The notes under the pieces are model-generated. The model was not told where the DNA came from. It worked only from the letters and a program-made list of their open reading frames with translations, and ran no database searches. The position numbers were made by a program, and so were the translations under genes. Of a stretch of DNA of 64,000 nucleotides, positions 57,531 to 64,000 are shown one piece after another. Position 1 is the first letter of the stretch. Every line of letters begins with the position of its first letter. Source of the DNA: Paenibacillus sp. Soil766 (GTDB taxonomy: Bacteria; Bacillota; Bacilli; Paenibacillales; NBRC-103111). The stretch spans positions 342,899 to 406,898 of the forward strand of contig NZ_LMSJ01000001.1 of NCBI RefSeq assembly GCF_001428105.1. Reading direction: 5' to 3'.

Positions 57531-57711
57531 GTCATCCATAAAGATCGAATCATAGCACTGTATTGCGGGGATTCGCGGCTCGTGAGCCGACATTTACTCT
57601 ATCGCACCCGCAGTTATACGGGGTGTTTGGTATTCAGAATGCGGAAAACGCCACTATCCCTTATCTTTTTTTCTTTACCGTTTGATTTTGGTCCTATTTT
57701 GTCTCCCAAAG
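57531..57711. other. Intergenic region after the AraC regulator
   Basis: No gene seen. It contains short GC-rich inverted repeats (GGCTCGTGAGCC at about 57575) that may serve as the AraC terminator. Confidence 0.3.
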
Positions 57712-57742
57712 AAAAAAAGCGTTCACCCATTTAAGTGAACGC
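57712..57742 (-). terminator. Terminator of the lipoprotein pseudogene
   Basis: Stem GCGTTCAC / GTGAACGC with an 8-base loop; the minus strand has a run of seven T directly after it. Confidence 0.75.
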
Positions 57743-57755
57743 CCTCCTATTTAAT

Positions 57756-57814
57756 TTCAAAACTTAATTTGTTACTTCAAGACTTTATTGTCTACTTCAA
57801 AACTTTATTGTCTT
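57756..57814 (+). repeat. Three near-identical 20-bp tandem units
   Basis: Successive units ATTTCAAAACTTAATTTGTT, ACTTCAAGACTTTATTGTCT and ACTTCAAAACTTTATTGTCT. They lie between the terminator and the pseudogene stop. A related motif in the other orientation occurs near 14.27-14.40 kb. Confidence 0.7.
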
Positions 57815-58162
57815 AGATAATGTTGGGAGACATTCCTACCTCAGGCATTAAACATGTATTTACGCCCTTGCCGTTACTATCTTTAATAGAGAAATAAAAG
57901 ACACCTGACGCATGTTGAATGGATAAATCATTATCAGATAAGTTCTTTAGAGTTGCCTCAACAACGAATTCATCATTTGATTTTACTTGATTAGGGACAG
58001 ATATACTTGCTCTAAAAAATTCTTTTTCAGGAATAGGAACGGTTGTTGTTATGACTGCTTGATCCTTGGGAGTTGAGCGATTTACAGTATTTTGTTCATC
58101 ATTTGTGAAGTCTGGCTACATGCAACTAAGCCAAGAAACGCGACAATTATAATTTTCTTCAT
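57813..58162 (-). pseudogene. Lipoprotein, frameshifted duplicate
   Basis: Nucleotide sequence nearly identical over about 370 bp to the intact lipoprotein gene at 63389-63772, including its upstream region. One T is missing near 58110, which shifts the frame after the signal peptide, and the 3' end differs (stop at 57813). It once encoded a small lipoprotein. It is followed by a partial cassette repeat CR23, whereas the intact copy is bounded by CR28 and CR29. Confidence 0.85.
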
Positions 58163-58216
58163 TTAAGCAACCTCCCAAGATATAAACGTAAAAATCTGGG
58201 ATTTTGTTGCAAAGAA

Positions 58217-58272
58217 AAGTTCACTGTTAGTTCAGAAAAGCCCCGATGCTGTATCGCTACAGTTGGGGGCTA
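58217..58272 (+). repeat. Cassette repeat CR23 (no right arm)
   Basis: Left arm TTCACTGTTAGTTCAG, hairpin AGCCCC...GGGGGCT. Right arm not recognisable. Confidence 0.55.
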
Positions 58273-58296
58273 GGAGTAAATTCATAATTTACAAAA

Positions 58297-58638
58297 TCAG
58301 ATAGTATGTTTCTTCCTTTCATTAACAAATGCCTCAATTAACAATATTAATTCAGATGTTTCAATAGAAATAACGTTGTTCTTTTCAGAATACTTGTCAA
58401 TTATTTGTACATAGTCGGGTTTAATAGTGGTTGAGAAGATGTTGCCAGAAAAAGCTTTTTCCTTCAATTTTCCATTCTGAACCTGGGTACAATAATCCTT
58501 AAACTTTTTACTCATATACTCACTTTGAATATCTGAATTCATAAACATCTCAACTACTCTAAGCTCATCTGGCAGCCTAAATACAAGTCTTTTGTCTCCG
58601 CCAATTTTAAGAAACTCAACTCGATAGTTATATTTCAT
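58297..58638 (-). CDS. Hypothetical protein
   Basis: 113 residues from ATG 58638 (AAGGTG about 10 bases upstream; a GTG at 58650 is also in frame). No signal or helix: basic N-terminus MKYNYRVEFLKIGGDKRLVF and acidic/hydrophobic end ISIETSELILLIEAFVNERK. Not recognised. Cassette between CR23 and CR24. Confidence 0.65.
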   Translation of the reverse strand: MKYNYRVEFLKIGGDKRLVFRLPDELRVVEMFMNSDIQSEYMSKKFKDYCTQVQNGKLKEKAFSGNIFSTTIKPDYVQIIDKYSEKNNVISIETSELILLIEAFVNERKKHTI

Positions 58639-58803
58639 CTTACATATCACACCTTATTTTCTCATGATTTTGTTATAAGAGAGCTTAATATATAGGATAC
58701 GCAGTTATAATTCTTCCTTCCCTCACTCTCCTATTTGTCTTTATCATTAAATACTATCCTTTAATTACAAAAAAAGGATGGACTAAAAGGACCATCTTAT
58801 TCC

Positions 58804-58897
58804 ACTAACCTGCCCAATCGGTGAGCGAAAGGCTGCCGATCGATTCGGCAGCCTCCTATAGCTGAGTATTGAACAAACGTTCCTTCTTTAGTTGAAC
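58804..58897 (+). repeat. Cassette repeat CR24 (complete)
   Basis: Left arm CTGCCCAATCGGTGAGCGAA, hairpin AGGCTGCCGA...TCGGCAGCCT, right arm TTGAACAAACGTTCC then TTCTTTAGTTGAACG. Confidence 0.9.
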
Positions 58898-58929
58898 GTA
58901 CTTTCACACAATATCACTAACTATGTATT

Positions 58930-59392
58930 TTATTCCACACGTTCATCCCATTTTCGATGAAGTTCTTGAGAACGAATTGCTAAGTCTTTGTAAGGCATTT
59001 CCATAACAGAGATTTTATCAAATTTATGCCTGAAGTGATTGCCTTGTTTCATAATTCTCATAGCTCCTAAGTAATCGTCACTTAATGCCCATACAGCTCT
59101 AGAAATATCGGCTAAAATCAATGTACCTGAGCACATTGGACAAGGTTCAACTGTGGAATAAATTGTACATTTTTGCTTTTATGCAGGGTCTAACAACTTG
59201 CTTCCAGCTTGCCTGATGACATCAATTTCGGTGACAAGTGGGGTCATTAGAAGTAAAGATTCTATTTCTCCCTTTACTTAATATTTTACCCTCATGGTCA
59301 ACCAGTACAGCTCATATTGGTACCGTTCCTTCACTAAAAGCTATCTCTGCTTCTTCTAATGCAATCTCAAGAAAATATCGGTCCATATCCAT
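58930..59392 (-). pseudogene. Nucleoside/tRNA-type deaminase, multiply broken
   Basis: Start ATG 59392 with GGGGTGG upstream. The protein MDMDRYFLEIALEEAEIAFS runs to GTVPI-stop (TGA where glycine is expected), continues AVLVDHEGKILSKGRNRIFT and then frameshifts. The zinc-site H-A-E is lost in the wrong frame. The PCPMCSGTLILADISRAVWA motif and C-terminus from 59136 to 58930 are readable. At least one stop and two frameshifts: non-functional. Confidence 0.85.
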
Positions 59393-59464
59393 AGAGTTCC
59401 ACCCCTCAATTTACCGTTTTTTTCTAGAACAATTCACTATTACGAAAGGCTATTCTTTCCTCAG

Positions 59465-59556
59465 TTAAACTCCCGTTAGATTAATAAGGCCGCGCGATAT
59501 CCCTTGGCGGTCTCGTGATATCTGTGTTGAAGTAACGTTTCCCGATAGCTCAATCA
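59465..59556 (+). repeat. Cassette repeat CR25 (complete)
   Basis: Left arm AACTCCCGTTAGATTAATAA, hairpin GGCCGCGCG...TGGCGGTC, right arm TTGAAGTAACGTTTCCC then GATAGCTCAATCAG. Confidence 0.85.
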
Positions 59557-59606
59557 GCTCATGTCAAATGTGGTCCAACCACCATCAAGTATTTTCATTT
59601 GAAGAC

Positions 59607-59637
59607 TTGACTTAAACCATGGTTTAAGTCGTATCCT
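59607..59637 (+). promoter_or_regulatory. MerR-type promoter with operator
   Basis: A 22-bp perfect palindrome (half-site GACTTAAACCA, 59609-59630) overlaps a TTGACT -35 box and precedes a TATCCT -10 box at 59632, with 19 bp between them. The long spacer and dyad are the classic MerR-activated promoter. It sits about 40 bp before the MerR gene. Confidence 0.8.
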
Positions 59638-59677
59638 ATTCATGTCGACATTGAAATGCAGGATCGGAGGCCTCCAA

Positions 59678-60046
59678 ATGAAGTATAATTCCATCGGCGA
59701 AGTGTCAGCCAAACTCAATATTCCAGAATCAGCATTACGTTATTATGAAAAGAAAGGACTGCTGCCGCTAATCGAGCGTGATAATGCAGGCAGACGCTTA
59801 TTTTCAGAACGTCAAATAGGGCTTCTTCAAGCTGTCGTCTGCTTTAAAAACACGCATATGCCCATAAAAAACATAAGACAGTATATGGAATGGATTGTAG
59901 AAGGAGATACCACCCTTAAACATCGCCTTGAAATGATGAAGGAACACAAACAAAGAATACTGGATGAGATTGCATTTTTGACCGAATACTTGCCGGCAAT
60001 CGATGAAAAAATTGAACGCTATATTAAACAGATTGAGGAGGAATGA
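59678..60046 (+). CDS. MerR-family transcriptional regulator
   Basis: 122 residues from ATG 59678 (GGAGG upstream; the frame to 59642 starts before the ribosome site). Winged helix at about residues 1-70: YNSIGEVSAKLNIPESALRY then NAGRRLFSERQIGLLQAVVC. The C-terminal coiled coil (EHKQRILDEIAFLTEYLPAI) ends in IEEE. It probably activates its own operon with the SDR gene, whose start overlaps its stop codon (ATGA). Confidence 0.9.
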   Translation: MKYNSIGEVSAKLNIPESALRYYEKKGLLPLIERDNAGRRLFSERQIGLLQAVVCFKNTHMPIKNIRQYMEWIVEGDTTLKHRLEMMKEHKQRILDEIAFLTEYLPAIDEKIERYIKQIEEE

Positions 60047-60048
60047 CC

Positions 60049-60807
60049 ATGAAGCTTTCTGGAAATACACTATTGATTACAGGTGGTGGCACTGGTATAG
60101 GACTCGCTTTGGCTGATCGATTTGTCAAAAACGGGAATACTGTGATAGTTTGCGGCCGGCGTGAAAATGTCCTTCAAGATGCGAAAGACAAGGTTCCCGG
60201 TCTTATTACTCGAGTATGTAATTTGGAAGAGGTTTCTGATCGTCTAGCACTATTTGACTGGGTAACGGCGAACTATCCGGAAGTGAATGTGCTGGTCAAT
60301 AATGCGGGCATTCAACAGCGTTTTAATGTGCTTCAGTCGGATGCCAGAGACAATTGGGGTTATTTCAAGAAAGAAATCTCGACCAATCTTGAAGCCCCCT
60401 TCCACTTGACCATGCTGTTCGCACCTTATTTTTCCACCAAAGATTCGGCGACAATCATTAACGTCACATCCGGACTGGCTTTTACACCGTTTGCGATTGC
60501 GCCAATGTATTCGGCGACCAAGGCGGCTCTTCATTCATACACCGTAAGCTTAAGACACCAGTTATCCCAGACGTCTGTCGAAGTTATTGAAGTTGCTCCT
60601 CCAGCGGTAGTCACGGATTTAGGGGGTGCAGGATTGCATCCACAAGGAGAACCGTTGGATGCCTTCGCAGATGCCATTTTCAACGAATTGGCTGGAGACA
60701 GCAAAGAAATCGGGTATGGTACTTCTGTAGCCCGCTTGCGCATGTCTCGAGACGATATCGACGTGTATACCGAAAAGATGTATCAGTCAACGAAAAACTT
60801 GATCTAA
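60049..60807 (+). CDS. Short-chain dehydrogenase/reductase (DltE-like)
   Basis: 252 residues from ATG 60049, six bases after GAGGA (the in-frame ATG at 60043 overlaps the MerR stop). NAD(P) motif TGGGTGIG at about residue 10, NNAG at about 84, active-site Ser in INVTSGLAFTP and Y-x3-K in MYSATKAA. It is a classical SDR with a proposed role controlled by MerR; the substrate is unknown. These are rare plus-strand genes in the array. Confidence 0.9.
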   Translation: MKLSGNTLLITGGGTGIGLALADRFVKNGNTVIVCGRRENVLQDAKDKVPGLITRVCNLEEVSDRLALFDWVTANYPEVNVLVNNAGIQQRFNVLQSDARDNWGYFKKEISTNLEAPFHLTMLFAPYFSTKDSATIINVTSGLAFTPFAIAPMYSATKAALHSYTVSLRHQLSQTSVEVIEVAPPAVVTDLGGAGLHPQGEPLDAFADAIFNELAGDSKEIGYGTSVARLRMSRDDIDVYTEKMYQSTKNLI

Positions 60808-60862
60808 CTACTTGGATTGTAGTAATCACCCCAAAAAAGCTGTATCGAATACGTTATCTTTT

Positions 60863-60890
60863 AAGACTATCCCATACGGATGGTCTTTTT
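60863..60890 (+). terminator. Terminator of the MerR-SDR operon
   Basis: Stem AAGACTATCC / GGATGGTCTT (one G-T pair) followed by TTTCTTT on the plus strand. Confidence 0.75.
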
Positions 60891-60964
60891 CTTTGAGATG
60901 CTTTGTTAAATTGACGCAGACGCATTGAAGGGCCGTTTTACCATCATTCCATAATACGGTTCAC

Positions 60965-61047
60965 CGGAATTCAACTGTTAATTAGGTGAATAAAAAAAAG
61001 AGACCCACAGTTCAGGCCGCGAGTCAAAGCTATATATTTTAAAGGGG
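60965..61047 (+). repeat. Cassette repeat CR26 (subfamily B, no right arm)
   Basis: Left arm TTCAACTGTTAATTAGGTGA, hairpin GAGACCCACAG...GGCCGCGAGTC, then the TATATTTTAAAGGGG tract also found in CR14. No right arm. Confidence 0.65.
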
Positions 61048-61061
61048 TTCTTAGTATAGGC

Positions 61062-61373
61062 TTAATACATTATTTTCCTACGCCAAAACTCAAATATAAT
61101 AATCAGAAAAAAGACAACTGTTAGAACAGCGCAGAAATACCTCAATGCATGAAACTCACTTAATGTTTTTGTTATTTTATAGGTAGCTCGAAAAGGTAAT
61201 GGTGGTTCCCATGCACTTTGATCTTGGGTAATGAATGTTATTGGGAAGCCCAAATTTACATGATAAAGTTGATCATAATTATTTATTTGCATACCGTCCC
61301 ATATTATCGAGGAAGTAACAAAAATCATTGAAACGATAAGTATAACTAAATAGACAATTTTTCGAATTACCAA
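61062..61373 (-). CDS. Small two-helix membrane protein
   Basis: 103 residues from a TTG at 61373 (AGGAGG upstream). Helices at about 7-24 and 78-97, with an extracellular loop containing WDGMQINNYDQLYHVNLGFP. No family recognised. Single-gene cassette between CR26 and CR27. Confidence 0.7.
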   Translation of the reverse strand: MVIRKIVYLVILIVSMIFVTSSIIWDGMQINNYDQLYHVNLGFPITFITQDQSAWEPPLPFRATYKITKTLSEFHALRYFCAVLTVVFFLIIIFEFWRRKIMY

Positions 61374-61494
61374 TACTACAATCCTCCTATTTGCAATTGA
61401 CTATTCACATGAATTATTGTTTCTGCGAGTCCCAATAACAAAACAATTATACCTATCGATAATTAATACCTTACCATACACTGGAAGTTCTGTT

Positions 61495-61580
61495 AACCTG
61501 CCCGTCAATAAAAAAGAACAGCTGCCGGTCCGCGGCAATCTGCTCCCTTAATTTGAACTATCGTATCCGTTAGTTGAATC
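61495..61580 (+). repeat. Cassette repeat CR27 (complete)
   Basis: Left arm CTGCCCGTCAATAAAAAAG, hairpin CAGCTGCCGG...CGGCAATCTG, right arm TTGAACTATCGTATCC then GTTAGTTGAATCC. Confidence 0.88.
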
Positions 61581-61582
61581 CC

Positions 61583-62209
61583 CTAAGAAATTCCCCATTG
61601 AGCAGATCGACGTGCTTCATTCTGTTCTTCCGCGATCGGGCTCCCTTTCTCTTCTACGAGGATCATACGATTCATCTCAAGAAGGGACCACAAACGTTCC
61701 GTCAATTCTTCCGCAGAACATGGCTTGGATTGGGAAAACCACCATTCGATCACTCCGACGATCGCCGAACTCATGAATTGCGCGAATATCGATTTGCCCA
61801 GATCATCAAGACTTAATTTGTTTTCTTCCATTTGTTCCATGATCCGATTATTGATCATTCTGCTCAGATGAACTCGGAAAGAAGGAACGTCTTTAATGCT
61901 TAACAAAGTCTTATACAATAGAGCATTTTTTTCGATTTCTTTAATCGTACGGAGTAAAGGTATTTTCGTCGGAAAAGGTCCAGTCGCATTTGCGGAATAG
62001 CAGCTTTCCATCAAATGAATCAGTTGATCCTCTATGCACTTGTCCAATAAATCGTATTTGTCCCAATAATGCGAATAAACGGTGCCTCGATTGACATCGG
62101 CACGTTCCGCGATTTCGTTGATCGTTATTTTCTCAAATTCTTTCTCGGCTATCAGATGTATGAATGCCTTCTTGATGGCGGTTTGGTTTTTTTTAATTCT
62201 TCTGTCCAC
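61583..62209 (-). CDS. TetR/AcrR-family transcriptional regulator
   Basis: 208 residues from a GTG at 62209 (AAAGGAG 8 bases upstream; the longer frame to 62233 starts before it). Helix-turn-helix ITINEIAERADVNRGTVYSH at about residues 27-47. The all-helical ligand domain ends near the C-terminus. Divergent from the reductase-like gene at 62367 across a region with an imperfect 32-bp dyad. Its stop lies just 3 bp from repeat CR27. Confidence 0.9.
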   Translation of the reverse strand: MDRRIKKNQTAIKKAFIHLIAEKEFEKITINEIAERADVNRGTVYSHYWDKYDLLDKCIEDQLIHLMESCYSANATGPFPTKIPLLRTIKEIEKNALLYKTLLSIKDVPSFRVHLSRMINNRIMEQMEENKLSLDDLGKSIFAQFMSSAIVGVIEWWFSQSKPCSAEELTERLWSLLEMNRMILVEEKGSPIAEEQNEARRSAQWGIS

Positions 62210-62235
62210 AGAGTGCTCTCCTTTATTAAACAATT

Positions 62236-62267
62236 CAGTTTAGTCTGTTGAAAAACCAACAAAACTG
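62236..62267. promoter_or_regulatory. Candidate operator in the second TetR/reductase divergent region
   Basis: Nested inverted repeats CAGTTT...AAACTG (outer) and TGTTG...CAACA (inner), centred at about 62252, just upstream of the TetR start and about 100 bp from the reductase start. Confidence 0.5.
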
Positions 62268-62366
62268 ATGTATCTAGTGATTGATGCTTGTTGGAGGGAC
62301 TGCTATTCTGATTTTATTCAAAGAATGATCAAAAAACAACGTATATGGAATAAAGGAGATCAGAAG

Positions 62367-63302
62367 ATGAGAATATTGGTTTACGGCGCAGGCGTTCTAG
62401 GCAGCTATCTTGCTCATGTATTAGTGCGTGGCGGGAATGAGGTTACCGTACTGGCGAGAGGCAAGAGAGCAGAGCAGTTGAAGACTAACGGGCTTGTCAT
62501 TCGCCATTACTTTCAGCTTCGCAACACGGTCGATGAAGTAAAAGTCATTCATGAGCTTGCATCCGATGATCTCTATGATCTTATTTTTGTCGTTATGAAA
62601 TACAATGATTTCCCATCCGTTCTATCTATACTAGCTGAGAATCAGTCTTCCAATATCGTTCTCGTGGGTAATAATGCAGATGCCCTGGGGATGCAGAATG
62701 TACTTCAGGAAAAGAGTAAAGTGAAGAAAAATGTCATCTTCGGCTTTCAGATTAGCGCTGGACTCAGAGAGGAGAGCGGCCGTATTATCTGCATCCGGGG
62801 AGGTGGGCAAATGGTATTAGGCAGCTTAGACGGCGAAATCCCAATAAAGCCTATCTTAGAGAACGCGTTTAAGAAAGTTAAGTATAAATTAGCTTATCAT
62901 GCGGATATCGATGCCTGGCTTAAAAGCCATATCGTCATGATAGTTGCCTTGAACTCGGTTAGTTTTCTTTACGACGGCGATTTAAATAAAGCATCGAAGG
63001 ATAAGAAACTTTTAAAGCAAGCAATAGACGTGATGGACGATGGGTTTCAACTATTGGAGAAGTTGAATTACACGATTACGCCTGCCAGTCAAGTCAACCT
63101 TATTCGAAAGCATAGACGGGTCTTTTACTATGGTCTAAAAATCATTCACAAATTGCCGTTTATGAAATTGGTGGATGGTTCTTTCAGTGAAATTGCTGCT
63201 TTGTTCGATTCGTTCAAAAAGTTAAAAAACCAAATAAATGTTGGGACTCCCCATTGGGACGCATTGGAGAAGCGAGCGATGTCCAAGTTTGTTGGTCGCT
63301 AA
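62367..63302 (+). CDS. Ketopantoate reductase-family (PanE/ApbA-like) oxidoreductase
   Basis: 311 residues from ATG 62367, which follows AAAGGAG; the frame to 62268 has no such site. N-terminal NAD(P) motif RILVYGAGVLGSYLAHVLVR is canonical (G-x-G-x-x-G). Region FVVMKYNDFPSVLSILAENQ and the helical C-terminal domain match the family. With its divergent TetR it is a second copy of the layout at 8.4-10.1 kb, but the two reductases are only distantly similar. Confidence 0.85.
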   Translation: MRILVYGAGVLGSYLAHVLVRGGNEVTVLARGKRAEQLKTNGLVIRHYFQLRNTVDEVKVIHELASDDLYDLIFVVMKYNDFPSVLSILAENQSSNIVLVGNNADALGMQNVLQEKSKVKKNVIFGFQISAGLREESGRIICIRGGGQMVLGSLDGEIPIKPILENAFKKVKYKLAYHADIDAWLKSHIVMIVALNSVSFLYDGDLNKASKDKKLLKQAIDVMDDGFQLLEKLNYTITPASQVNLIRKHRRVFYYGLKIIHKLPFMKLVDGSFSEIAALFDSFKKLKNQINVGTPHWDALEKRAMSKFVGR

Positions 63303-63379
63303 AAGAACTGAAGAACCCAACGTTACAGCCTGTTTGCGAGCGTCCCTTTGAAATTATTGACCTCTAATTATGAAGCTAT

Positions 63380-63402
63380 ACTGCCCATTCACCAATCATG
63401 AA
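63380..63402 (+). repeat. Cassette repeat CR28 (left arm only)
   Basis: ACTGCCCATTCACCAATCATG; the last codons and stop of the lipoprotein gene lie inside it. Confidence 0.55.
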
Positions 63403-63772
63403 TTTCAGTAATAGTCCCTTTTCCTTGAAAAGTACGAATTTTTCCTACCTCAGGCATTAAAAATGTATTAACGCCCTTGCCGTTACTGTCTTTAATAGAG
63501 AAATAAAAGACACCTGACGCATGTTGAATGGACAAATCATTATCAGATAAGTTCTTTAGAGTAGCCTCAACAACGAATTTATCATTTGATTTTAAGTGAT
63601 TAGGGACAGATATACTTGCTGTGAAAGGTTCTTTTTCAGGAGTAGGAACGGTTGTTGTTATGACTGCTTGATCCTTGGGAATTGAGCGATTCACAGTATT
63701 TTGTTCATCATTTTGTGAAGTCTGACTACATGCAACTAAGCCAAGAACCGCGATTATTATAATTTTCTTCAT
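63389..63772 (-). CDS. Small lipoprotein (intact copy)
   Basis: 127 residues from ATG 63772 (GGGAGG upstream). Signal peptide MKKIIIIAVLGLVACS with lipobox LVAC, then a linker with T/P repeats and a beta domain PFTASISVPNHLKSNDKFVV then GVFYFSIKDSNGKGVNTFLM. Extracellular membrane-anchored; a BsuPI/immunoglobulin-like fold is possible. The frameshifted near-identical duplicate is at 57813. The last two codons and stop overlap repeat CR28. Confidence 0.8.
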   Translation of the reverse strand: MKKIIIIAVLGLVACSQTSQNDEQNTVNRSIPKDQAVITTTVPTPEKEPFTASISVPNHLKSNDKFVVEATLKNLSDNDLSIQHASGVFYFSIKDSNGKGVNTFLMPEVGKIRTFQGKGTITEIHDW

Positions 63773-63841
63773 TAAGTAACCTCCCAAGATAAAAACGTAT
63801 AAATCTGGGATTTTGTTGCAAAGAACAATCATAATTCTGAA

Positions 63842-63908
63842 CTAAACTGCCCTTTAGCGCAACGAGGCTGCCGATCTATGCCGGCAGCCTCGTATTGGTT
63901 ACTTAAAC
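63842..63908 (+). repeat. Cassette repeat CR29 (weak right arm)
   Basis: Left arm CTGCCCTTTAGCGCAACGA, hairpin CGAGGCTGCC / GGCAGCCTCG, then a degenerate right arm TATTGGTTACTTAAACC that contains the stop of the last gene. Confidence 0.8.
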
Positions 63909-64000
63909 CAATGGGTAATCAACTACAATAACATTTTCCAGTATACCATCCAGCGATTTAACAAATTCCTGATGAACGGGATGCGGACCATATGAACGCA
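63903..64000 (-). CDS. C-terminal end of a cassette gene (cut by window edge)
   Basis: Minus-strand frame ...RSYGPHPVHQEFVKSLDGIL then ENVIVVDYPLV and a stop at 63903. Only about 32 residues are visible. Not recognised. The stop codon abuts repeat CR29. Confidence 0.45.
   Translation of the reverse strand, partial: RSYGPHPVHQEFVKSLDGILENVIVVDYPLV

Overview
The window looks like a stretch of a Paenibacillus-type (Bacillota, low-to-mid GC) chromosome. The grounds are LplB/LplC-like carbohydrate ABC transporters paired with large lipoprotein binding proteins, YesM/YesN- and YesS-type regulators, strong AGGAGG-type ribosome sites, several TTG/GTG starts, and many hemicellulose glycosidases. The genus is inferred from gene content and order, not from a marker gene.

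Layout. 1-6.2 kb: a minus-strand sugar-uptake operon (membrane AraC-type regulator, two permeases, binding lipoprotein, partial amidohydrolase). 6.4-8.1 kb: a genome scar made of a 5' group II intron remnant beside a terminator, a broken ABC-exporter ATPase and a truncated TerD-like gene. 8.4-10.1 kb: a divergent TetR / ketopantoate-reductase-like pair. 10.1-28.4 kb: an accessory region of small, mostly minus-strand genes (NUDIX hydrolases, GNAT acetyltransferases, VOC protein, sigma factor, MFS exporter, small membrane or secreted proteins, many decayed). These are separated by copies of one structured repeat of about 85-95 bp, all in the same orientation. 28.4-28.6 kb: two tiny inverted-repeat (MITE-like) units. 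28.7-34.4 kb: an oxidative pentose (Weimberg-type) cluster with xylonate-type dehydratase, 2-keto-3-deoxy-pentonate dehydratase, ketoglutarate-semialdehyde dehydrogenase and an IclR regulator. 34.5-57.5 kb: a hemicellulose side-chain locus with GH43, two intact GH95, GH2 and GH31 enzymes, a YesM/YesN two-component system, a second lpl-type transporter and AraC regulators, with many glycosidase and regulator fragments between them. 57.7-64 kb: the same repeat and cassette-type genes resume, including a second TetR / ketopantoate-reductase-like pair, a MerR-SDR operon and a duplicated lipoprotein cassette.

How the genes work together. GH95 (alpha-fucosidase type), GH2 (beta-galactosidase), GH31 (alpha-glucosidase/xylosidase type) and GH43/GH127 (arabinose/xylose) match the linkages of fucosylated xyloglucan side chains. 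The released pentoses could feed the oxidative cluster to 2-oxoglutarate. The transporters and two-component system would sense and import the oligosaccharides.

The most unusual feature is the repeat-delimited gene array (29 full, partial or solo repeat copies recognised here). It resembles an integron cassette array in gene content, uniform polarity and one-repeat-per-gene layout. Its repeats do not have the attC architecture: both ends carry the same direct repeat (CCCGTTAGCTTAATGA-like), with a variable hairpin between them and a GAAC-N4-GTTC mini-hairpin before the right-hand copy. No integrase is visible in the window.
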